In this document: positions 18,667 to 26,381 of the stretch, piece by piece | How positions within the stretch are numbered: position 1 is the first letter of the stretch | Layout of the letters: each line of letters starts with the position of its first letter | Assembly: GCF_012396125.1 (NCBI RefSeq) | Contig: NZ_JAAXOX010000005.1 | Span: forward strand, 62,001 to 126,000 | Direction: 5' to 3' | Length of the DNA stretch: 64,000 nt | Source of the DNA: Cellulomonas denverensis | GTDB taxonomy: Bacteria; Actinomycetota; Actinomycetes; Actinomycetales; Cellulomonadaceae | Made by a program: the position numbers and the translations under genes | Notes under the pieces: generated by a model | What the model was told of the DNA's origin: nothing | The model's input: only the letters and a program-made list of their open reading frames with translations | The model's database searches: none

Positions 18667-18705
18667 CGGCTCGGCCGGGGCTCGTGAGGGGCCCCGGCCG
18701 GGCCG
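18667..18705. terminator. Bidirectional terminator between bglA and the kinase gene
   Basis: A 15-bp stem (18667-18681 with 18691-18705, one G-U pair) lies between two convergent genes. Confidence 0.8.
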
Positions 18706-18720
18706 TTGCGCTGTCCGGGG

Positions 18721-20700
18721 TCAGACGACGGTCAGGGTGATGGTCGAGCCCTTGGGCGCAGTCTGACCGGCGTCGACGCTCTGATCGACGACCTGGCCGA
18801 TGAAGCCGCCCCACGACGTCTCTCGCTTCACCACGAACCCGAGGTCGGTGAGCGTCTTCTCCGCGTCGGCGAAGGACATGCGCTCGACGTTCGGCACTTC
18901 GATCAGCTCCGGCCCCTTGGACACCTGCACCGTCACCGTGTCCGTGCGGTGCGCGTCGGTGCCGGCCTCCGGGCTCTGGCTGACCACGCTGCCCGCCGGG
19001 ACCGTGTCGGAGAAGACCTCCTCGGTCGCGATCTTCAGGCCGGCCGCGTTCAGCTGCTGGGTGGCGGTCTCCAGCGTCGCACCGACCACCTGGATCACCT
19101 TCACCGGGGCCGGGCCGTCGCTGATCGTCAGCAGGACGGTGGTGCCGCGCTTCAGGCTGGTGCCCGGGGCCAGGTCGGCGCCGTCGAGGCCGGTGACCTT
19201 GAGCACCAGGCCCTGTGCCACCTCGTCGGAGAACGCTTGGTCCTCGTAGTCGACGGTCAGCCCGGCCGCGGTGAGATCGGCAGCGGCGTCGGCCTGCAGG
19301 GCGCCCAGCAGGTTGTCCGGGACGCTGACCACATCCGGGCCGCGGGAGACGATCAGGGTGACCGCGCCGTCCTTGCGGACCCGCTCGCCGGAGGCCGGTT
19401 CGGAGTCGAAGACGGTGCCGGCGGCCGCGGTGTCGTCGAAGGCCTGCTCGACCTCGACGCCCAGCCCGGCGTCGTCCAGCACGCTGCGGGCCTCCTGCTC
19501 GGTGAGCGAGTCAACCTCGGGCACGGTGGTGTACGCGCCGGGACCGACGTTCTGGAACCACCAGGTCCCGCCACCGGCCAGGGCGGCGATCAGCAGCACG
19601 GCGGCGCCGAGCAGGACCCAGCGGCGGCGACGGCGGCGCGCCGGGGCGGGGGAGTCCGGCTCCTCGACGCCGAGGCCGATCGGCAGCGCGACGGTGCCGC
19701 CGCGGGAGAGCGCCTCGATCCGGGAGGTCGGCGCGTCACCGGCGGCTGCGGCGAGTTCCGCGGCGCCGGTGTCCAGGTCGCCGGTGTCCTCCGGCTCCAC
19801 CGGGGCGGCGGGTGGCAGGTCCGCGCGGCGGGCCAGGGTGGCGGGGTCCAGCTCGTCCCGGGTGCGCCGGAGCAGGCTGAGCGCGGCGGCCGCGTCGCCC
19901 GGCCGGTCGTCCGGGTCCCGGGCGGTCAGGGCGGCGACCAGGGCGTCGACCTCGGTGGGCAGCCAGTCGACCAGCTCGGACGGCGCCGGGACGTCGTCGT
20001 TGACGTGCTGGAAGGCGATCTGGATCGGGGTCTCGCCGGTGAACGGCTGGCGGCCGGTCAGTGCCTCGTACAGCAGCACACCGGTGGCGTAGACGTCGGT
20101 GCGGGCGTCGCTGGCGCCGCGGGTGACCAGCTCCGGGGCCAGGTAGGCGACGGTGCCGAGCACGGTGCCGGTGCTGGCGGAGGTGACCTCGGTGACCGCC
20201 CGGGCCAGGCCGAAGTCGCCCACCTTGACCCGGCCGTCCGCGGTGAGCAGCACGTTCTCCGGCTTGATGTCGCGGTGCACCAGGCCGGCCCGGTGGGCGG
20301 CGGCCAGCGCGTCCAGCACCTGGTCGGCCAGGTCGAGCGACTCCTCGACGGTCAGCGCGCCCTCGGCGGCCAGCCGGGTGCGCAGGTTCCCGCCCGGGAC
20401 GTACTCCATCGTCAGGTAGGACGTCTCGCCGTCCAGGCCCTGGTCGAAGACCGAGACCAGCCCGGGGTGGGTGAGCCGCGCGGCGGCCCGTGCCTCCCGG
20501 CGGAACCGCGCGACGAAGTCGGCACCCCCGGAGGCCTCCGCCAGGTGCGGGTGCATCACCTTGAGCGCGACCTCGCGGTCGAGCCGGCGATCCACCGCCA
20601 GGTACACGGTGGCCATGCCGCCGCGGGCGATCCGCGACATGACCTGGTACCGGCCGTCGACCAGGCGGCCGACGAGCGGATCGGTGATAGTCGTTCCCAC
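18721..20700 (-). CDS. pknL: PASTA-domain Ser/Thr protein kinase (PknL-type)
   Basis: Membrane receptor kinase thought to link cell-wall state to growth. Residues 17-280 are the kinase domain: glycine loop IARGGMATVY, Lys47, HRDIKPEN with catalytic Asp144, DFG at 162-164, and APE near 188. A Pro/acid-rich juxtamembrane stretch leads to one transmembrane helix (about 361-381). Four PASTA repeats fill residues about 390-659 outside the cell; such repeats bind peptidoglycan fragments. In M. tuberculosis pknL (Rv2176) sits beside Rv2175c, its substrate, and this pairing is kept here. TAGACT ends 7 nt before GTG 20700, pointing to a leaderless mRNA. Confidence 0.94.
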   Translation of the reverse strand: MGTTITDPLVGRLVDGRYQVMSRIARGGMATVYLAVDRRLDREVALKVMHPHLAEASGGADFVARFRREARAAARLTHPGLVSVFDQGLDGETSYLTMEYVPGGNLRTRLAAEGALTVEESLDLADQVLDALAAAHRAGLVHRDIKPENVLLTADGRVKVGDFGLARAVTEVTSASTGTVLGTVAYLAPELVTRGASDARTDVYATGVLLYEALTGRQPFTGETPIQIAFQHVNDDVPAPSELVDWLPTEVDALVAALTARDPDDRPGDAAAALSLLRRTRDELDPATLARRADLPPAAPVEPEDTGDLDTGAAELAAAAGDAPTSRIEALSRGGTVALPIGLGVEEPDSPAPARRRRRRWVLLGAAVLLIAALAGGGTWWFQNVGPGAYTTVPEVDSLTEQEARSVLDDAGLGVEVEQAFDDTAAAGTVFDSEPASGERVRKDGAVTLIVSRGPDVVSVPDNLLGALQADAAADLTAAGLTVDYEDQAFSDEVAQGLVLKVTGLDGADLAPGTSLKRGTTVLLTISDGPAPVKVIQVVGATLETATQQLNAAGLKIATEEVFSDTVPAGSVVSQSPEAGTDAHRTDTVTVQVSKGPELIEVPNVERMSFADAEKTLTDLGFVVKRETSWGGFIGQVVDQSVDAGQTAPKGSTITLTVV

Positions 20701-20748
20701 GGGCGGAAGTCTACGGGCGAGGCCCCGTGATCCCCGGGAGGCCGGGCG

Positions 20749-21948
20749 TCAGAATCGCGCCATCAGGGTGTGGACGTTCGCCACATAGCGCCGGGTGTCG
20801 GAGAACATCCCGTTGCTGCGCACCGAACCGAGGCCCTGGTAGTACGCGGCGATCGCGGTGGAGGTGTCGCCGGTGGACCTCAGCAGCTGGCGCAGGATCG
20901 CCACGCCGGCCACCACGTTGTCGTCCGGGTCGAGCAGGTTGAGCTCGCGGCCGACCAGGGTGGAGGCCCAGTCGCCGGAGGTCGGGATGACCTGCATGGT
21001 GCCGATCGCGTTCGCGGGGGAGACCGAGGCGTGGTTGAAGCCGGACTCCTGGAAGGCGACCGCCTGGGCCAGCGCCGGGTCCACGCCCATCTGGCGGGCG
21101 GTGCTGGCGACCTTGGCCTGCATCTCGGTGGTGGACGGCACGCCGATCGCGAGCAGGGTGGCCTTGTTCTCGTTCGCCGAGGCGACGGTCGCCGCCGGGT
21201 AGGTGCGGCCGAGGAAGGTGTTGCCGACCAGCTGCTGGCCGCCCGAGGTCGAGGTGGTCGCCGAGGTGGTGGTCGCCGTGCCCGAGCCGCCCGGGATGGT
21301 GAGGGTCTGGCCCTCGCGGATGAACGCCTGGGCGTTCAGGCCGTTGGCGGAGACGACGGCGGCGACGGTGGTGCCGTAGCGGGCGGCGATGCCGGAGACG
21401 GTCTCGCCGCGGGCGACGGTGTGGCTGCCGCCGGTGGCCGCCGGGGCCGCGGTGGTAGTCGAGGTGGCCGCGCCGGCGCCCGGGATGGTGAGGGTCTGGC
21501 CTTCGCGGATGAACGCTTGGGCGTTCAGGCCGTTGGCGGAGACGACGGCGGCGACGGTGGTGCCGTAGCGGGCGGCGATGCCGGAGACGGTCTCGCCGCG
21601 GGCGACGGTGTGGCTGCCGCCGGTGGCTGCCGGGGCCGCGGTGGTAGTCGTGGTGGCCGTGGTGCCGGTGGGGATGGTCAGGGTCTGGCCCTCGCGGATG
21701 AACGCCTGGGCGTTCAGGCCGTTGGCGCTGCGCACGGCCGAGACCGTGGTGCCGAACTGCTTCGCGATGTGGCTGACCGTGTCGCCCTTGCGAACGGTGT
21801 ACTCCTCGTTCGCCTGGGCGATCCCGGCGGAGCTGCCCACGGCGAGTGCGGCGAGGGCCAGGGTGGCGCCGGTGTTCGTCGCGAGACGACGGCCGCGCGG
21901 GCGTGCGTTGCCTGCGTCGTCGGAGAGCGCGAGTGCGGACTGCGTCAT
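20749..21948 (-). CDS. Secreted lytic transglycosylase with three LysM repeats
   Basis: A cell-wall hydrolase. The 399-residue precursor has an N-terminal signal peptide (about 1-46, hydrophobic ATLALAALAVGSSAGIAQA), then three LysM peptidoglycan-binding repeats (about 49-93, 112-156 and 175-219) joined by Thr/Ala-rich linkers, and a C-terminal SLT/goose-lysozyme-like domain (about 265-399; AVAFQESGFNHASVSPANAIGTMQV contains the catalytic Glu and the SxxxAxGxMQ motif). LysM 2 and 3 are almost identical. It lies between the PASTA kinase and the Rv2175c-like gene, which suggests a shared role in envelope growth. Confidence 0.93.
   Translation of the reverse strand: MTQSALALSDDAGNARPRGRRLATNTGATLALAALAVGSSAGIAQANEEYTVRKGDTVSHIAKQFGTTVSAVRSANGLNAQAFIREGQTLTIPTGTTATTTTTAAPAATGGSHTVARGETVSGIAARYGTTVAAVVSANGLNAQAFIREGQTLTIPGAGAATSTTTAAPAATGGSHTVARGETVSGIAARYGTTVAAVVSANGLNAQAFIREGQTLTIPGGSGTATTTSATTSTSGGQQLVGNTFLGRTYPAATVASANENKATLLAIGVPSTTEMQAKVASTARQMGVDPALAQAVAFQESGFNHASVSPANAIGTMQVIPTSGDWASTLVGRELNLLDPDDNVVAGVAILRQLLRSTGDTSTAIAAYYQGLGSVRSNGMFSDTRRYVANVHTLMARF
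21293..21859. repeat. Three 189-bp tandem repeats encoding LysM domains
   Basis: Copies begin near 21293, 21482 and 21671 with an exact 189-bp (63-codon) period. The first two are nearly identical at the DNA level, including synonymous positions; the third has diverged. Confidence 0.9.
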
Positions 21949-21994
21949 GAGTGATCCCTGGGGGCTGTGGAACGGCGGTCGACGTCTGTGGTGC

Positions 21995-22049
21995 TCCTGT
22001 GACAGGAGGCACGTATGAGGCGTGTGTGACTGATGTGACTCGTGTGACG
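21995..22049. promoter_or_regulatory. TGTGAC repeats in a divergent promoter region
   Basis: TGTGAC(T/G) occurs three times with a 9-bp period (22025, 22034, 22043). A further TGTGAC lies inside the inverted repeat TCCTGT-G-ACAGGA (21995-22007). The region separates the LysM gene from the Rv2175c-like gene and could hold an operator; the regulator is unknown. Confidence 0.45.
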
Positions 22050-22125
22050 GTAATGCACACCGCCGGGTGTGGGAAGTCGAGTGGGAGGAATGTCCGGATC
22101 ACGCCGCCCGGTAGGCTCTCGGGCC

Positions 22126-22533
22126 GTGACCGCTCTGAACTCGCCGGACGACCTGGTCGACACCTGGCTCACCCTTCCCGACGTCGCCGAGGCCCTCGGG
22201 GTCGACGTCGGCCGGGTCCGCCGCCTGCTGAAGGAGAGCCGCCTGGCCGGGATCCGCCGCGGCGACCCGCCGGTGCTGAGCATCCCGGCCGGCTTCCTGG
22301 TCGCGATCGACGCCGCGAACCCCAGCGCGGACGAGCGGGACGCCGGGGGCAGCGCGACCGTGCTGGCCTCGCTGCAGGGCACCCTGACTGTGCTCGGCGA
22401 CGCCGGGTTCAGCCACGGCGAGGCGATCGCCTGGCTCTACACCCCGGACGACTCGCTGCCCGGCCGGCCGATCGACCTGCTGCGCGCCGGGAACAAGACC
22501 GAGGTGCGCCGCCGGGCCCAGGCGGAGCTGTAA
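22126..22533 (+). CDS. Rv2175c-like winged-helix DNA-binding protein
   Basis: This 135-residue protein matches M. tuberculosis Rv2175c in length, gene place and pattern: an N-terminal winged helix-turn-helix (WLTLPDVAEALGVDVGRVRRLLKESRLAG, residues about 14-42) and a C-terminal domain (LQGTLTVLGDAGFSHGEAIAWLY). Rv2175c binds DNA weakly and is phosphorylated by PknL; that is known for mycobacteria and only inferred here. GTG 22126 is chosen because TAGGCT ends 8 nt upstream and fits leaderless transcription. It ends 3 bp from the convergent polyprenyl synthetase gene. Confidence 0.88.
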   Translation: MTALNSPDDLVDTWLTLPDVAEALGVDVGRVRRLLKESRLAGIRRGDPPVLSIPAGFLVAIDAANPSADERDAGGSATVLASLQGTLTVLGDAGFSHGEAIAWLYTPDDSLPGRPIDLLRAGNKTEVRRRAQAEL

Positions 22534-22536
22534 TCC

Positions 22537-23655
22537 TCAGGCCTGGCGCTGCACCGCGGCGCGACCCAGCCGGGCCAGCATCTCCCGGCCCGGATCGACC
22601 AGCGGCGCCTGCGCCCAGGCCTGCTCGGCCTCGGTGACCAGCAGGTCGATCACCTGCTCCACCTCGTCCACCGCCCCCGAGGCCCGGATCGCCTCGGCCA
22701 GGTCCAGGCAGGCCGCCTCGTCCATCCCGCGGTCGCCGAGCTCGGCCCGCAGCCGCTCCATCAGCGCCAGGTCCCCGGCCCGGCCCGCCGCGGCCATCGC
22801 CCGCGCGACCAGCACGGTGCGCTTGCCCTCGCGCAGATCGTCCCCGGCCGGCTTGCCGGTGGTGGCCGGGTCGCCGAACACGCCCAGCAGGTCGTCCCGC
22901 AGCTGGAACGCCTCCCCGAGCGGCAGCCCGAAGGCGCTGGCCCGGTCGAGCGCGTCGTCGTCCGCCCCGGCCAGGGCGGCGCCCATCAGCACCGGGTGCT
23001 CCACGCTGTAGCGGGCGGACTTGGCCCGGATCACCTCCCGGGCGCGCTGCTCATCGCCGGCCGGGTCGGTGCCCCAGGGCAGCACCTGTGCCTGCAGATC
23101 CAAGTACTGGCCGACCGTGACCTCGGTGCGCATCCGGTCGAAGACCGCCCGGGTCCGGGTCGCGCGCTCCGGGTCGATGCCGGCCACCGCGGCGGAGAAC
23201 TCCCGCTCGGCGGCGATCAGCGCCAGGTCGCCGAGCAGGATCGCCGCGGACTCGCCGTAGCGGCGGTCGTCGCCGGACCACGCGGCGGTGCGGTGGGTGT
23301 GCGCGAAGCTGCGGTGGGCGGCGGGCAGGCCGCGCCGGGTGTCGGAATCGTCCATCACGTCGTCGTGGAACAGTGCCGCCGCCTGGAACAGCTCCAGCGC
23401 CGCGCCGACCCGCAGTGCGGCGGTCGCACCCGGTCCGGAGCGGTCGCCGCCGTGTGCCCGCCACGACCAGTAGCAGAACGCCGCCCGCAGCCGCTTGCCC
23501 CCGGAGAGCATCCGCCGCATCGCCTCGATCAGCGGCCCGGTGCCCGCGCCGATGCCGGACAGTTCGGTCTCCAGCGCGTCGAGATGGGCGGTGAGCAGGG
23601 CGTCCACCTGGGCGCGTACGCCCTCGAGGTCGACCAGGGGGGTGGCGTCGTTCAC
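22537..23655 (-). CDS. Polyprenyl diphosphate synthase (IdsA-like)
   Basis: A trans-prenyltransferase that elongates allylic diphosphates with isopentenyl diphosphate. The 372-residue all-helical protein carries the first Asp-rich motif DDVMD (98-102) and the second, DDLLGVFGD (254-262). GGKRLR (52-57) binds isopentenyl diphosphate. Product length (geranyl, farnesyl or geranylgeranyl) cannot be read with certainty. The M. tuberculosis neighbour Rv2173 (idsA2) is the likely counterpart. GTG 23655 follows TAGGCT by 6 nt, so the mRNA is probably leaderless. Confidence 0.93.
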   Translation of the reverse strand: MNDATPLVDLEGVRAQVDALLTAHLDALETELSGIGAGTGPLIEAMRRMLSGGKRLRAAFCYWSWRAHGGDRSGPGATAALRVGAALELFQAAALFHDDVMDDSDTRRGLPAAHRSFAHTHRTAAWSGDDRRYGESAAILLGDLALIAAEREFSAAVAGIDPERATRTRAVFDRMRTEVTVGQYLDLQAQVLPWGTDPAGDEQRAREVIRAKSARYSVEHPVLMGAALAGADDDALDRASAFGLPLGEAFQLRDDLLGVFGDPATTGKPAGDDLREGKRTVLVARAMAAAGRAGDLALMERLRAELGDRGMDEAACLDLAEAIRASGAVDEVEQVIDLLVTEAEQAWAQAPLVDPGREMLARLGRAAVQRQA

Positions 23656-23711
23656 GCTGCGAGCCTAGGGCCTGGGCGTCGGCGCCGCCCCTGGCCGGCG
23701 TGCCCGGCGGG

Positions 23712-24206
23712 TCAGATCCGGACGGTGCCGCCGATGGTCACGGTGCGGACGCCGTCGCGGTCCAGCACGCCCAGGGTGAGCACCTCGCTGCCGCCCCCGC
23801 GGACGAACGTCGAACTGGCGGCGAGCCCCGCACCGGGGTCGGTCGGGGTCTCGGCGAAGCCGGCGGCGGTCAGGGCCGCCCGGTAGGTGGCGACCAGCTC
23901 CTCGGTGCCGAGCACGCTGCGCAGGTTCAGGCTGACCGTGGTCAGGCCGGTCACGTCGTCGAGCTCTGCGGCGGACATCAGGATCTCGCTGCCGTCGGGC
24001 ACCGGGAGCAGGTCGGCCGGGAAGCCCTCGGCCAGTCCGCCGACCGTCGACACGCTGGCGGTGGGCGAGGGCAGCAGGGACTCGGTGGGACTCGGCTCGG
24101 CCACCGCACCGCCGGAGACCGACGGGGTGGGCACGGGCTCGCTGCCGGTGCAGGCCGTCAGGGCACCGAGCAGCAGCAGGGAGAGGAGAACCGGTCCGGC
24201 GCGCAC
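23712..24206 (-). CDS. Putative lipoprotein
   Basis: I do not recognise the family. The 164-residue precursor has a short lipoprotein signal (residues 1-17) with the lipobox LTAC, then a Ser/Thr/Pro-rich linker and a small globular domain (about 55-164) with alternating strands, ending TVTIGGTVRI. The mature protein should be anchored on the outer face of the membrane. GTG 24206 is chosen because TACCCT ends 6 nt upstream; GTG 24212 abuts that box. Confidence 0.78.
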   Translation of the reverse strand: MRAGPVLLSLLLLGALTACTGSEPVPTPSVSGGAVAEPSPTESLLPSPTASVSTVGGLAEGFPADLLPVPDGSEILMSAAELDDVTGLTTVSLNLRSVLGTEELVATYRAALTAAGFAETPTDPGAGLAASSTFVRGGGSEVLTLGVLDRDGVRTVTIGGTVRI

Positions 24207-24358
24207 CGGCACAGGGTAGCCAGCCGTGCCGTGACGACGGGTCGGTCGTCTGTCCACAACGGTCCGGCCGGCCCGGTTGTCCACAGGTGAGCGGGTGGGG
24301 CGTGGTGGCGGGCGGCGGAATCGGGTGGGCTGGGCGCAGTCCACACAGGAGGTGCGCA

Positions 24359-25642
24359 GTGACCGTCGAGGCAGTCGGGACAGCGGTGTGCGAGGTGCTG
24401 GCCGGGGTGCCGGTCCGGCTGGGGTACGAACTCGCCACCGGGGACGTGGTCGCAGTCGGGGTGTGCGGCCCCGGCGACCGGGAACCCCGCCTGGTCGCCC
24501 GCACCGACCTGGACGTGCTGTGCGGGGACTCCGGGGCCGCCGTCGCCCGGTCGATCACCGCACACCTGGGCGCCCTGGGCTGTGACCGGGTACTGGCGGT
24601 GTGCGCGCTGCCCGGCGACCGGGGCGAGGTGCCCGCACTGCCGGTGCTCCGGGACGCCTGCACCGCTGCGGGGCTGTGCTGGGACGGGGTGTGGGCGCAG
24701 GGTCCGGACTGGCTGCGGCACCGGCCACGGGGCTGGCGGCTGCCCCGTTCCGTGCTGGCCGGGACCCAGGCCGCCGACCGGGCCCGGGCACTCGGGCTCG
24801 CACCGCTGGCCCGCCGGTCCGACCTCGGCGTCATCCCGGTGGCCGGCAGTGCCGACCGGCGCGCGGCGGCGGAGGGGCGGCTGCGCTGGGTCCAGCGCCG
24901 GCCGTGCCCGGACCCCTGCGACCCCGGGCCGGTGTGGGGCGAGTGGCAGCGCGCCAGCCTGCGCCGGTGGTGCGCGGCACTCGACCGGCCCGCCGAGGTC
25001 CGGCGGGCGGGGCTGGGGCGGATCGAGGCCGGGTTCGGCGACTCGGTGGTGGTGGAGGCCGGTGCGCTGGCGGTGCTCGGGGGCGGGCCGGGTGCGGGTG
25101 GTCCGGTCGGTGGGGGCCTGAGTAGGGGTGATGCCGCCGACGAGCACGAGGAAGGGGAGCGGGTGATGCTGGCTCGGCTGGGCGCGCCCTGGCTGGCGGT
25201 GCCGTTGGGCGCACCGGTCATGACGGGCGCCGGTGCGGACCCGGGTCCGGTGACCGTCGGCCTGCGGCCGTGGCTCGCGCTGCTGCTGGCCCCGGCCACG
25301 GTGGGCCCCGACCCCGAGCGGACCCGGGCGGCGATCCGGTTGCTGGTGCGGGTGCTCGGGCACGGGCGCCGCACCGGGCAGTCGGGCGCGCTGGCACTGC
25401 TCGCGCTGTTCTGCTGGTGGCAGGGCGAGGGGGTGCGCGCCGCGGTGCTGGTGGAGCGGGCGCTCGCGGACCGGCCGGTGGACCCCTTGGCGGCCCAACT
25501 GGACTGGCTGCTGTCGGCGGGGGCGCTGCCGGGCTGGGCGCGCTCGGCGGTGGCGCTGCCGAGGCCGTCGTCTCCGGCCGGGAGTGCCGGAACCGGGGAG
25601 AGGGTGGGTGGTGGCGCGCAGTCGGCGACGGCGTGGTCCTGA
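24359..25642 (+). CDS. DUF4192 family protein
   Basis: A 427-residue actinobacterial protein of unknown function. It fits the DUF4192 pattern: an N-terminal half with VPVRLGYELATGDVVAVGV and paired strand-helix units, and a C-terminal helical part with GQSGALALLALFCWWQGEGVRAAVLVERALADRP, which resembles the family's conserved WxxGxGxxAxxxLxxAL segment. A variable Gly-rich insert lies around residues 240-270. GTG 24359 has an excellent AGGAGGTG at 6 nt. The gene appears single; the stress-protein gene starts 116 bp later. Confidence 0.82.
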   Translation: MTVEAVGTAVCEVLAGVPVRLGYELATGDVVAVGVCGPGDREPRLVARTDLDVLCGDSGAAVARSITAHLGALGCDRVLAVCALPGDRGEVPALPVLRDACTAAGLCWDGVWAQGPDWLRHRPRGWRLPRSVLAGTQAADRARALGLAPLARRSDLGVIPVAGSADRRAAAEGRLRWVQRRPCPDPCDPGPVWGEWQRASLRRWCAALDRPAEVRRAGLGRIEAGFGDSVVVEAGALAVLGGGPGAGGPVGGGLSRGDAADEHEEGERVMLARLGAPWLAVPLGAPVMTGAGADPGPVTVGLRPWLALLLAPATVGPDPERTRAAIRLLVRVLGHGRRTGQSGALALLALFCWWQGEGVRAAVLVERALADRPVDPLAAQLDWLLSAGALPGWARSAVALPRPSSPAGSAGTGERVGGGAQSATAWS

Positions 25643-25758
25643 GCGTTCGTCCTGGCCGCGGGCTTCCGGTACGGTCGGGGCACGGTTCGGCGGTGCGGCG
25701 CGAGGGCGCCCGCCCGTATCCGGACGGGACGCAGCGGCAACTCGTGCGAGGAGCACCG

Positions 25759-26157
25759 ATGAGCATCGTGGTCGGCTATCTGGCGACGGTCGAGGGGCGC
25801 GCCGCCCTGGACACCGCGGCTCTCGAGGCGGAGCGGCGCGGCGAACTCCTGGTGGTGGTCGTCAACGAGCGGATGGACGAGACCCCGCAGCAGCGCGAGG
25901 AGATCGAGCAGGCGCTGGAGCAGGTCCGCGCCGGGCTCGCCGAGCGTGGGATCGAGTACGAGGTCCGGGTGATCGCCGCCGGGCGGGACGTCGCCGAGGA
26001 ACTGATCGGGGCCGCCGAGGACACCAGCGCCTCGCTGATCGTGATCGGGCTGCGGCGGCGCAGCCCGGTGGGCAAGCTGATCCTGGGCGCGAACGCGCAG
26101 CGGATCCTGCTGGACGCGCCGTGCCCGGTTCTGGCGGTCAAGCCCGACCTCAGCTGA
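25759..26157 (+). CDS. Universal stress protein (UspA family)
   Basis: A single-domain Usp of 132 residues with alternating strands and helices: SIVVGYLATVEGRAALDTA at the N-terminus and LIVIGLRRRSPVGKLILGANAQRILLDAPCPVLAVK at the C-terminus. The usual ATP-binding G-2x-G-9x-G-S/T loop is altered (GLRRRSPVGKLILGANA; the Ser/Thr is Ala), so it may not bind ATP like MJ0577-type proteins. ATG 25759 follows GAGGAGC. A TACGGT box about 90 bp upstream may be its -10. It precedes the sigma factor gene. Confidence 0.9.
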   Translation: MSIVVGYLATVEGRAALDTAALEAERRGELLVVVVNERMDETPQQREEIEQALEQVRAGLAERGIEYEVRVIAAGRDVAEELIGAAEDTSASLIVIGLRRRSPVGKLILGANAQRILLDAPCPVLAVKPDLS

Positions 26158-26324
26158 GTCCCGGGAGGCCGGTGATCGCACCCCGTCGGGTCGGATTCGG
26201 GGGATTCGTCCGGATCGGGAATCCTGCGGGGCCTCCGGTCGTTGTGCACCTCGACAGATTCGCCAGATCGGCCCGGTCCTGCGTGACGCTCTAGGTAGGC
26301 GCGCTCGGGTGTGGATGTGGCCGG

Positions 26325-26330
26325 TACAAT
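26325..26330 (+). promoter_or_regulatory. Candidate -10 box of the sigma factor gene
   Basis: TACAAT lies 51 bp upstream of the sigA start; the -35 is not recognisable. The rest of the 224-bp gap (26158-26381) shows nothing clear. Confidence 0.5.
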
Positions 26331-26381
26331 ATCGGGGTCCCGTCTCGCCGAACCGGGTCCCTCGCTGCCGAAAGGTCATTC

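Noticed and set aside
21293..21859. CRISPR-like repeats
   Set aside because: The 189-bp units are in frame and encode LysM domains; there are no short repeats with unique spacers.
21949..22125. c-di-AMP (ydaO) riboswitch before the LysM gene
   Set aside because: Wall-hydrolase genes in actinobacteria often have one, but I found none of the conserved riboswitch core sequences here.
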